64,000 nt of DNA, from assembly GCF_035552695.1 (NCBI RefSeq), contig NZ_DASZKT010000279.1, positions 4,655 to 68,654 of the forward strand. Reading direction: 5' to 3'. This document shows, piece by piece, positions 25,815-33,273 of this stretch. The notes below the pieces were generated by a model. That model had not been told where the DNA came from, searched no databases, and saw only the letters and a list, made by a program, of their open reading frames with translations. This DNA comes from Actinospica sp035552695 (GTDB taxonomy: Bacteria; Actinomycetota; Actinomycetes; Streptomycetales; Catenulisporaceae). Made by a program: the position numbers and the translations under genes. Position 1 is the stretch's first letter. Each line of letters opens with the position of its first letter.

Positions 25815-28397
25815 ATGAAGGCGATCCGGCGCCTGACGGTGCGCACAGTCCTGCCCGAACCCCTCTCCGCGCTGACCGGACTGGCGATGAACCTTCGCTG
25901 GTCCTGGCACGAGCCGACGAGGGCGCTGTTCGAGGCGATCGATCCAGAGCAGTGGGATCGGGCCCATCACGACCCCGTCCGGCTCCTCGGCTCGGTGGGC
26001 ACCGAGCGCTTCGCGCAACTGGCCGCGGACGGGCACTTCACCGCCCGGGTCGCGGCGGCCGCGGAGGACCTGCGCGACTACCTGACCAAGCCCAAGTGGT
26101 ATCAGACCCTTGACGACCCGCCGCACGCGATCGCGTACTTCTCCCCGGAGTACGGCCTCACCGCTGTGCTGCCGCAGTACTCCGGCGGACTCGGCATCCT
26201 GGCCGGCGACCACCTGAAGGCCGCGTCCGACCTGGGCGTTCCGGTGATCGGGGTGGGCCTGCTGTACAAGCGCGGCTACTTCCGCCAGTCGCTGTCCAGG
26301 GACGGCTGGCAGTTGGAGACCTATCCGCTGCTGGATCCGGACAACCTGCCGCTGACCAAGCTGCGGGACGCCGAGGGCGCGGCCGTACGGGTGACCATCG
26401 GCCTGCCCTCGCTGCGCGAACTGGTCGCCCAGGTCTGGCTGGCCAAGGTCGGCCGGGTGCCGCTGCTGCTGCTGGACACGGACATCGAGGAGAACGCGGA
26501 CGGCGGCCGCGACGTGACCGACCGACTCTACGGCGGCTCCCCCGAGCACCGGCTGCACCAGGAGATGCTGCTGGGCATCGGCGGCATCCGGGCGGTCCGC
26601 GCGTACTGCGCGATCACCGGCACGCCGGAGCCCGAGGTCTTCCACACCAACGAGGGGCACGCCGGGTTCCTCGGCGTGGAGCGGATCCGCGAGCTGGTCG
26701 AGGACCGCTCGCTGGACTTCGACGAGGCGCTGGCCGCGGTGCGCGCCGGAACGCTGTTCACCACGCACACCCCGGTGCCCGCGGGCATCGACCGCTTCGC
26801 GAAGGACCTGATCGCCGAGCACTTCGGCGGCGAGAACGGCAACCCGGGCGTGCCGGTGCAGCGGGTGCTGGCGCTCGGCGCCGAGACCTTCCCCGGCGGC
26901 GACCCCGGCTGCTTCAACATGGCGGTGATGGGCCTGCGGCTCGCGCAGCGGGCCAACGGCGTGTCCGTGCTGCACGGCGAGGTCTCCCGGGGCATGTTCG
27001 GCGGGCTGTGGCCGGGCTTCGACGAGCCGGAGGTGCCGATCACCTCGATCACCAACGGCGTGCACGCGATGACCTGGGTGCATCCGCTGGTCACCGAGCT
27101 GATCGAGCGCGAACTCGGCCCGGAGGCGATGAAGGCGCCGTTCGAGGCGGTCGGCCGGATCCCGGACAAGACGATCTGGGAGATCCGCAACCGGCTGCGC
27201 GCCGAACTGGTCGGCGAGGCCCGGCGCCGGGTGTACGAGTCCTGGCTCTCCCGTGGCGCCTCGGCCGCCGAACTGGGCTGGACCGGCTCGCTGCTCGACC
27301 CGAACGCGCTGACCATCGGCTTCGCCCGGCGGGTGCCCTCGTACAAGCGGCTGACGCTGATGCTGCGCGACCGGGAGCGGCTGATCCGGCTGCTGACCGA
27401 CCCGGACCGGCCGGTACAGCTGGTCATCGCGGGCAAGGCGCACCCGGCGGACGACGGCGGCAAGCGGCTCGTGCAGGAACTGGTCCGCTTCGCGGACGAC
27501 GCGCGGGTGCGCCACCGCATCGCCTTCCTGCCGAACTACGACATGGCCATGGCGCAGACCCTGCTGCCCGGCTGCGACGTGTGGCTGAACAACCCGCTGC
27601 GCCCGCTGGAGGCCTGCGGCACCTCGGGCATGAAGTCGGCGCTGAACGGCGGTCTCAACCTGTCGATCAAGGACGGCTGGTGGGACGAGTGGTACGACGG
27701 CGAGAACGGCTGGGCGATCCCGACCGCGGACGGCGTGGAGGACCCGGACCGGCGTGACGAGCTGGAGGCGTCGGCGCTCTACGACCTGATCGAGCACTCG
27801 GTGGCCCGCCGCTTCTACGACCGGGACGCGGCCGGACTGCCGACCCGCTGGATCGAGATGGTGCGGCACACGCTGACCAGCCTCGGCCCGAAGGTGCTGG
27901 CCGGCCGGATGGTGCAGGACTACGTGCAGCGGCTCTACGAGCCCGCCGCGCGCTCCAGCCGGGCCGCGGCGGCCGAGGACTACGCCGGCTCGCGGGAGCT
28001 CGCCGCCTGGACGACCAGGGTGCGCCGGATGTGGCCGCACGTGGCGATCGAGCACGTGGACGCCGAGCCGGACGACGCTGGCGAGGGCGGCCGCCGGCCG
28101 AGGCTCGGCGGCGGGCTGCGGATCAGGGCGCTGGTGCAGATCGGCGAGCTGGCCCCGGACGAGGTGCAGGTGCAGGCCGTGTTCGGCCGGGTGGACGAGG
28201 ACGACCAGCTGCGCTCGTCCTCGATCGCGCAGCTCACCCACCTGGGCGTGGACGAGATCGGCCGGAACCGCTACGAGGGCGTGATCGACCTCGAGCAGTC
28301 CGGGCCGTTCGGCTACACGGTCCGGGCCGTGCCGCAGCACCGGCTGCTCTCCTCCCCCGCGGAGATGGGCCTGGCGGCGCTGCCGTACTCGGGCTGA
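25815..28397 (+). CDS. glgP: Alpha-glucan phosphorylase with N-terminal DUF3417
   Basis: An 860-residue phosphorylase that releases glucose-1-phosphate from alpha-1,4-glucans. The N-terminal DUF3417 domain (ALTGLAMNLRWSWHEPTRAL, about 18-130) marks the bacterial/archaeal maltodextrin phosphorylase subgroup. The active site includes YFSPEYGLTAVLPQYSGGLG, VFHTNEGHAGF and the pyridoxal-phosphate lysine in ACGTSGMKSALNGGLN, followed by WDEWYDGENGW. The final 120 residues form the beta-rich tail seen in this subgroup. It faces the GlgE operon across 155 bases, so synthesis and breakdown of the same polymer are controlled from one divergent region. Confidence 0.93.
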   Translation: MKAIRRLTVRTVLPEPLSALTGLAMNLRWSWHEPTRALFEAIDPEQWDRAHHDPVRLLGSVGTERFAQLAADGHFTARVAAAAEDLRDYLTKPKWYQTLDDPPHAIAYFSPEYGLTAVLPQYSGGLGILAGDHLKAASDLGVPVIGVGLLYKRGYFRQSLSRDGWQLETYPLLDPDNLPLTKLRDAEGAAVRVTIGLPSLRELVAQVWLAKVGRVPLLLLDTDIEENADGGRDVTDRLYGGSPEHRLHQEMLLGIGGIRAVRAYCAITGTPEPEVFHTNEGHAGFLGVERIRELVEDRSLDFDEALAAVRAGTLFTTHTPVPAGIDRFAKDLIAEHFGGENGNPGVPVQRVLALGAETFPGGDPGCFNMAVMGLRLAQRANGVSVLHGEVSRGMFGGLWPGFDEPEVPITSITNGVHAMTWVHPLVTELIERELGPEAMKAPFEAVGRIPDKTIWEIRNRLRAELVGEARRRVYESWLSRGASAAELGWTGSLLDPNALTIGFARRVPSYKRLTLMLRDRERLIRLLTDPDRPVQLVIAGKAHPADDGGKRLVQELVRFADDARVRHRIAFLPNYDMAMAQTLLPGCDVWLNNPLRPLEACGTSGMKSALNGGLNLSIKDGWWDEWYDGENGWAIPTADGVEDPDRRDELEASALYDLIEHSVARRFYDRDAAGLPTRWIEMVRHTLTSLGPKVLAGRMVQDYVQRLYEPAARSSRAAAAEDYAGSRELAAWTTRVRRMWPHVAIEHVDAEPDDAGEGGRRPRLGGGLRIRALVQIGELAPDEVQVQAVFGRVDEDDQLRSSSIAQLTHLGVDEIGRNRYEGVIDLEQSGPFGYTVRAVPQHRLLSSPAEMGLAALPYSG

Positions 28398-28453
28398 TTC
28401 GGTCGGGCTCTCGATCGGAACCGAGGCGAGCTGAGCCGCCGTCAGTCGCTCGG

Positions 28454-29527
28454 TCAGTTGGCTATCCCCAGGGTGAACCAGACGGTCTTGCCCTGGGGGT
28501 GGCTGCGCACTCCCCAGTCCGTCGAGAGCTCGTCCACCAGGTGCAGGCCGCGGCCGCCCTCGTCGCCGACCTGGACGTTGCGCAGCCGCGGCACCGTCGG
28601 GTTGCCGTCGGAGACCTCGATCATGACGTTCGCGGAGTCGCGGGTCATCCGCAGCCCGAAGGGCGCGATGCCGTATCGCAGCGCGTTCGTCACCAGCTCA
28701 CTGACCAGCAGTTCGACCACGTCGGCGAGTCCTTGCAGACCCCAGGCGAGCAGCCGGTCCCGGATCAGGTCTCTGGCTTGGGCCACGGCGGTGGGCCGGG
28801 CGGTGAGGGTCCACGCGGCGGCATCGGCCTCCGGCAGCCGGCCCAGCTTGGCGAGCACGAGGGTGGCGTCGCCGGTGTGCTCGCCGTTCCCGAGCATCGT
28901 GTGGCTGATGTGCTCGCAGGTCTGGTCCAACTGCTCGTCGGGAACGTCCTCGGCCTTGTCGAGCAGCCGTCCGAGTTCGGCGATCGCGCCGTCGGCGTCC
29001 TCGCCGAGCGCGTGTCCGAGCAGCCCGTCGGTGTAGAGCGCGAGCAGCGAGCCCGGCGGGATCGTGCACTGCCGCTCCTCGAACTCGCCGCCGCCGACAC
29101 CGAGTGGCGGGCCGATCGGCAGCGCGACGCGGTACGCCGGGTCGTAGGGCGTGCGCAGCAGCGGCGGCAGGTGTCCGGCGGAGGCGAACACCGCGGTGCC
29201 GTCGGACAGGTCGCAGCTGACGTACACACAGGTGCTGGTGTATTCGTCCCCGAGGGATGCGGCGAGCACGTCGAGCCGATGCAGCACCTGCGCCGGGCTG
29301 AGATCCATCTGGGTCAGCACTCTCGTCGCACTGCGGAACTGGTCGGCCACCGAGGGTGGCGTGGGCAGGTCCCCGCCGAGCACGTCGCCCACCACGAGCA
29401 CCAGCCGATTGCCGGGCAGACCCAGCGAATCCGCCCAGTCGCCGCCTTTCGCCCCGGTCAGGCCGGTGCGGCGCCGGTACGCGACGCGCACTCCGGCCAC
29501 CTCGGGTGCCGAGGAGGTGCTGGGCAT
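28454..29527 (-). CDS. SpoIIE/PP2C-type phosphatase fused to an RsbW-like ATPase domain
   Basis: A 357-residue two-domain regulator. Residues about 15-225 are a PP2C-like (SpoIIE/RsbU) domain: GGDWADSLGLPGNRLVLVVGDVLGGD, CVYVSCDLSDGTAVFASAGHLPPLL, LALYTDGLL and GDATLVLAKL. Residues about 235-357 are a GHKL ATPase of the anti-sigma type (VVELLVSELVTNALRYG, VMIEVSDGNPTVPRLR, GGRGLHLVDELSTDWG). Such proteins act in partner-switching, dephosphorylating an anti-sigma antagonist and/or phosphorylating it. No sensor domain is present in this short form. AGGA precedes the ATG, and a SigB-like promoter lies upstream. Confidence 0.9.
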   Translation of the reverse strand: MPSTSSAPEVAGVRVAYRRRTGLTGAKGGDWADSLGLPGNRLVLVVGDVLGGDLPTPPSVADQFRSATRVLTQMDLSPAQVLHRLDVLAASLGDEYTSTCVYVSCDLSDGTAVFASAGHLPPLLRTPYDPAYRVALPIGPPLGVGGGEFEERQCTIPPGSLLALYTDGLLGHALGEDADGAIAELGRLLDKAEDVPDEQLDQTCEHISHTMLGNGEHTGDATLVLAKLGRLPEADAAAWTLTARPTAVAQARDLIRDRLLAWGLQGLADVVELLVSELVTNALRYGIAPFGLRMTRDSANVMIEVSDGNPTVPRLRNVQVGDEGGRGLHLVDELSTDWGVRSHPQGKTVWFTLGIAN

Positions 29528-29562
29528 AGGAGCGGATCCTGGGGTCGTTCGGGACGAGCCTT

Positions 29563-29588
29563 ACACCCTCCTCATCCCCCGAGACAAC
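29563..29588 (-). promoter_or_regulatory. SigB-like promoter of the SpoIIE/RsbW-like gene
   Basis: On the minus strand GTTG, 16 bases, then GGGTGT, close to the general-stress sigma consensus GTTT-N14-16-GGGTAT. The -10 lies about 36 bases before ATG 29527. Confidence 0.45.
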
Positions 29589-29614
29589 CCGTTTAATAGG
29601 ACTTTCGACGTGTT

Positions 29615-30064
29615 TTACGCCACCCGGGTCCCGGGGACCACTTCAGCGTCGAGCGCATCGAGGATCACGTAGTCTCCCTCGAGCCAGGGCACCTCGCGCA
29701 CCTCGGGCGTTCCGGCCGTGAACCAGCGCACCTCGTCGTGGCTCTCGATCGGCGCGGGTTCGCCGGAGAGCAGTTCGGCCCGGTACGTGCGCACCAGGTA
29801 GCGGCCGTTCGGCGAGAGGTACTCGGGGCCGACCGGTTCGCCCACCGCGATCTCCACCCCGAGCTCCTCGAGGCACTCCCGGATCAGCGCGGCCACGTCG
29901 TCCTCACCCGGCTCGACCTTGCCGCCGGGGAACTCCCACAGCCCCTTGAACGACTCCGGCTCGGTGCGGCGGGCGCCGAGGAAGCGTCCGTCGCGCTCGA
30001 TCACGGCGGCGACGACGGGGATGAGCGGTTCACGCGGCGACTGCGGCTCGGTCATGAGCTCCAT
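29615..30064 (-). CDS. mutT: Nudix hydrolase, MutT-like
   Basis: A 149-residue MutT-type pyrophosphohydrolase that probably cleanses oxidised nucleotides such as 8-oxo-dGTP. The Nudix box is complete: G-KVEPG-E-DDVAALI-RECLEELG. It is preceded by PVVAAVIERDGRFLGARRTE and FKGLWEFPGG, matching the MutT/NUDT1-like group more closely than sugar-nucleotide hydrolases. The C-terminal SHDEVRWFTAGTPEVREVPW is the usual substrate-side loop. Starts at 30064 and 30055 (ATG, nine bases apart) are both possible; GGAG lies before each. It is divergent from the decarboxylase gene and lies 87 bases upstream of the phosphatase gene on the same strand. Confidence 0.87.
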   Translation of the reverse strand: MELMTEPQSPREPLIPVVAAVIERDGRFLGARRTEPESFKGLWEFPGGKVEPGEDDVAALIRECLEELGVEIAVGEPVGPEYLSPNGRYLVRTYRAELLSGEPAPIESHDEVRWFTAGTPEVREVPWLEGDYVILDALDAEVVPGTRVA

Positions 30065-30129
30065 GGTGCCAGGCTCCGCGGCCGAACCGATTACAGCTCG
30101 CGAGTTGCGGCGGGGTTCATGAGGGCGGA

Positions 30130-30135
30130 GATACT
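30130..30135 (+). promoter_or_regulatory. Possible -10 hexamer GATACT of the decarboxylase gene
   Basis: It lies seven bases before ATG 30143, with TTGCGG 19 bases further upstream. It would make ATG 30143, not 30119, the start. Confidence 0.35.
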
Positions 30136-30142
30136 GGGGTTC

Positions 30143-31501
30143 ATGCCCAGCATGCACGCTTACGACGCCGAACTCGCCGACCTGATCTTCGACTACATGC
30201 GCGAGCGGCTCCAGCTCGACCCGGTCCCACTGGACCATCCGGGCCGCAAGGACAAGCTGGAATCGGTGCTGGCCGGGCTGATCGGCCCGGCCGGGCACGA
30301 CCCGCGGCGGGTGCTGTCCGTGTACGACGACCACCTGTCCCAGGCGGTGATCTCCTGCGACAGCCCGCGGTTCCTGTCCTTCATCCCCGCCGCGCCGACG
30401 AAGGCCGCGCTGCTGTTCGACATGGTCGTCTCCTGCGCGTCGCTGCAGGGCATCTCCTGGCTGGAGGCCTCGGGCGCGATCGCCGCGGAGAACCAGGTGC
30501 TGCGACTGATCGCGGATATGGCCGGGATGGGCGCGGAGGCGGGCGGCTGCTTCGTCACCGGCGGCTCGGCCGGCAACCTCTCGGCGCTCGTCGTGGCCCG
30601 CGACACGGCCAGGACGCGGCTGGGCCTGGGCCCCTACGACCCGGTGCGGATCGCGGTGAGCGACCAGGCGCACTCGTCCATCGGCAACACGCTGCGGATC
30701 ATCGGCGTGGAGCCTCTCGTGGTGCCGAGCGACGACCACCGGCTGACCGGCGCGAACCTGCGCGCGACCCTGGCGGCGGACGACAGCGGCATCCCGGTGA
30801 TCGGCGTCGTCGCCACCGCGGGCACCACCAACGCCGGCATCATCGACGACCTCGAGGGCGTCGCCGAGATCGCCAAGGAGCGGGACCTCTGGTTCCACGT
30901 CGACGGCGCGTACGGCGGCGCCGGCCTGTTCGCGCCGAGCGTGCGCGCCCGATACGACGGCATCGAACACGCCGACTCGTTCGTGGTGGACCCGCACAAG
31001 TGGCTCTTCGCCCCCTTCGACTGCGCGGCGCTGGTGTATAAGAACCCGAAGCTCGCGAAGGCGGTGCACACCCAGGACGCGTCGTACCTCGACGTGATCC
31101 ACATGGACACCCCGGACGAGTGGAACCCGACCGACTACGCGTACCACCTGACCCGCCGGGCCCGCGGCCTTCCGCTCTGGTTCTCGCTGGCCGTGCACGG
31201 CACCGACGCCTACGCGCAGGCCATCGAGGCGGCGCTCACCCTGGCCCGCGAGTCCGCGCAGCTGATCCGCCGCCACCCGGAACTCGAGCTGATCCGCGAG
31301 CCCGAGCTGTCCTCGGTCCTGTTCCGCCGCAAGGGCTGGAGCGCCGAGGACTACCAGGCCTGGTCCGACCGCCTGCTCGCCGGCCAGATCGCCTTCGTCA
31401 CCCCGACCGGCTGGGAGGGCGAGACGGTGGGCCGCTTCGCCTTCCTGCACCCGCACACCACGCTCGGCACCGTCGAGGAGATCCTGGCCACGATGGCGTG
31501 A
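30143..31501 (+). CDS. Pyridoxal-phosphate-dependent group II decarboxylase
   Basis: A 452-residue enzyme of the aromatic-L-amino-acid/glutamate decarboxylase family (aspartate aminotransferase fold). Motifs in order are PRFLSFIPAAPTKAALL, GGCFVTGGSAGNLSALVVAR (phosphate and ring binding), HSSIGNTLRIIG, LWFHVDGAYGGAGLF (Asp contacting the cofactor nitrogen) and FVVDPHKWLFAPFDC, where the Lys carries pyridoxal phosphate. The substrate cannot be fixed from sequence; aromatic or acidic amino acids are likely. ATG 30143 is preferred for the -10-like GATACT before it, but ATG 30119 is possible. Nothing nearby points to a specific pathway. Confidence 0.87.
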   Translation: MPSMHAYDAELADLIFDYMRERLQLDPVPLDHPGRKDKLESVLAGLIGPAGHDPRRVLSVYDDHLSQAVISCDSPRFLSFIPAAPTKAALLFDMVVSCASLQGISWLEASGAIAAENQVLRLIADMAGMGAEAGGCFVTGGSAGNLSALVVARDTARTRLGLGPYDPVRIAVSDQAHSSIGNTLRIIGVEPLVVPSDDHRLTGANLRATLAADDSGIPVIGVVATAGTTNAGIIDDLEGVAEIAKERDLWFHVDGAYGGAGLFAPSVRARYDGIEHADSFVVDPHKWLFAPFDCAALVYKNPKLAKAVHTQDASYLDVIHMDTPDEWNPTDYAYHLTRRARGLPLWFSLAVHGTDAYAQAIEAALTLARESAQLIRRHPELELIREPELSSVLFRRKGWSAEDYQAWSDRLLAGQIAFVTPTGWEGETVGRFAFLHPHTTLGTVEEILATMA

Positions 31502-31650
31502 GGAATCAGGACTCTGACTAGAGCGCGGCGCCGGAGTGTCCCGACGCGGGCAGCCACACAAGAATATTGATATGCCGGGCGGCGACTTGCGCGGCGTGCC
31601 CCGGTGTCGATTCAATGGGCCCCGAATCTTTGTCGTGGGTTGGGGATCTC

Positions 31651-33210
31651 ATGGAAGCATTGACCGCGCAGGATCCGGCCCGGATAGGCCCGTTCCGCCT
31701 CGTGGCGCGGCTCGGCCGGGGCGGCATGGGCCGGGTGTACCTGGGGCGGGACGAGGGCTCGGGGCGGCACGCGGCGGTCAAGACGATTCACGGGGAACTG
31801 GCGGCCGATCCGGAGTTCCGCACCCGCTTCACGCAGGAGGTCAACGCGGCGCTGCGGGTGCGCGACGAGTACATCGCCGAGGTCGTGCTCGCCGACCCGG
31901 CCGCGGCGGTGCCGTGGCTGGCCACCGCGTACGTGCCGGGCATCTCGGTCGAGGACGCGGTGCGCAAGTACGGGCCGATGTCCGCCGACTCGGTGCGGAT
32001 GCTCGGGGTCTGCGTCTCCCGCGCGGTCGCCGCGATCCACGCCGTAGGCCTGGTGCACCGGGACCTCAAGCCGGGCAACGTGCTGCTGACCGCGCAGGGC
32101 CCGAAGGTGATCGACTTCGGCATCGCGCGCGGCGTCGGCGACGAGGGGCTGACGAAGACCGGCATGGTCGCCGGTTCGCCGCCGTACATGGCGCCGGAGC
32201 AGCTGGTCACCGGCGAGTTCGGGCCGGCCTCCGACGTGTTCTCGCTCGGCGCGATCCTGCACTACGCGGCGACCGCGGCGGGCCCGTACGGCCGCGGCGG
32301 CGCGCAGGAGCTGTACGCGCGGGCGCTCGCCGTCGGCCCGACCGTCGCTCCGGACCTCGCGGACGCGATCGCGGTGCCGGTCTCGCACGCGCTGTCGCGG
32401 GAACCCGGCTCCCGCCCCTCGGCCGCGGAACTGGTGGCCGAGCTCGAGCTCGAGCCCGGCGAGAAGCCGGCGCCCGGCTGGCTGCCCGGGAACGTGACGC
32501 AGGAGATCCTGACTCAGGCCACTGAGGCGCTGACCACGGCGTCGGCCGCGTTCGACAGGCTGCCGCCGCCCGGGCCGCAGCAGCCGCAGGCGCCGACCTT
32601 CGCGCCGCCGTTCCCGCAGCCGCAGTCGGGTCCGCCGTCGCACCCCTCGAACCCGCAGAATCCGACGTTCGGCCCGCCGCCGGTCTCCTCGAGTCCGCAC
32701 AACCAGTTCGGGCCGCCCTCGAATCCGTCGAATCCGTCGAATCCGCGGAACCCGACGTTCGCGCCGCCGAACAGCCAGCCGAATCGGCCGTTAGGCCCGC
32801 CGCAGCAGATGTTCCAGCAGCCGCAGGGCTACCCGCAGACCCCGCCGCGGCAGACGCCCGTGCCGCCGCAGCCCCAGCAGCGTCCGTTCCCGCCGCAGCA
32901 GGGCGGCTCGTACGGCCCGCGGCCCGGCACCGCGCCGCAGGGCACCGGCTACCGCTACCCGCAGGCACCGCAGCCGCAGTACCCGCAGAGCAACGGGATG
33001 GGCACCGCCGGGCTCACGCTCGGCATCATCGGCCTGTTCCTGCCCTGCCTGCTGATCTTCGGCATCATCTTCAGCGGCATCGGGCTCTCCCGGGCCGGCC
33101 AGGGCCAGCCCTCGGGCACCTCCAAGGCCGGACTGATCGTCAGCCTCGTCGGCCTCCTCGGCTGGATCCTGCTGATCGTCTTCGCGGTCACCCACGCCAC
33201 CTCGTCCTGA
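31651..33210 (+). CDS. Ser/Thr protein kinase with Pro/Asn-rich linker and C-terminal DUF4190 membrane domain
   Basis: A 519-residue membrane-tethered kinase. The N-terminal domain (about 13-270) has every catalytic element: GRGGMGRVYLG loop, Lys in HAAVKTIH, VHRDLKPGNVLL, VIDFGIA and PPYMAPEQL. A 170-residue linker follows, rich in Pro, Gln and Asn with short repeats of the NPSNP/NPQNP kind. The end (about 450-519) has two hydrophobic segments of DUF4190 type (LTLGIIGLFLPCLLIFGIIF and LIVSLVGLLGWILLIVFAV). No PASTA or other sensor domain is present. ATG 31651 follows TGGGGA; ATG 31615 is possible. A strong terminator follows. Confidence 0.87.
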   Translation: MEALTAQDPARIGPFRLVARLGRGGMGRVYLGRDEGSGRHAAVKTIHGELAADPEFRTRFTQEVNAALRVRDEYIAEVVLADPAAAVPWLATAYVPGISVEDAVRKYGPMSADSVRMLGVCVSRAVAAIHAVGLVHRDLKPGNVLLTAQGPKVIDFGIARGVGDEGLTKTGMVAGSPPYMAPEQLVTGEFGPASDVFSLGAILHYAATAAGPYGRGGAQELYARALAVGPTVAPDLADAIAVPVSHALSREPGSRPSAAELVAELELEPGEKPAPGWLPGNVTQEILTQATEALTTASAAFDRLPPPGPQQPQAPTFAPPFPQPQSGPPSHPSNPQNPTFGPPPVSSSPHNQFGPPSNPSNPSNPRNPTFAPPNSQPNRPLGPPQQMFQQPQGYPQTPPRQTPVPPQPQQRPFPPQQGGSYGPRPGTAPQGTGYRYPQAPQPQYPQSNGMGTAGLTLGIIGLFLPCLLIFGIIFSGIGLSRAGQGQPSGTSKAGLIVSLVGLLGWILLIVFAVTHATSS

Positions 33211-33222
33211 GCTCGGAGACAG

Positions 33223-33260
33223 CGCGATGGCCGTCCCCGCCGGGGACGGCCATCGCGTTT
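33223..33260. terminator. Strong bidirectional terminator
   Basis: 16-base stem, 33223-33238 with 33242-33257 (core GCGATGGCCGTCCCC), three-base loop and a TTT end. It lies between the kinase and the converging protease gene. Confidence 0.85.
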
Positions 33261-33273
33261 CATCCGTGCTCCG

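Noticed and set aside
25800..28340. 846-codon open frame antisense to glgP
   Set aside because: Its composition (Arg, Ala, Gly, His, Gln, Val) is that of a shadow frame in GC-rich coding DNA, while the other strand encodes a full phosphorylase.
30065..31615. Long minus-strand frame running into the Nudix gene
   Set aside because: It only extends the Nudix frame across the decarboxylase gene on the other strand; the Nudix fold is complete from about 30064.
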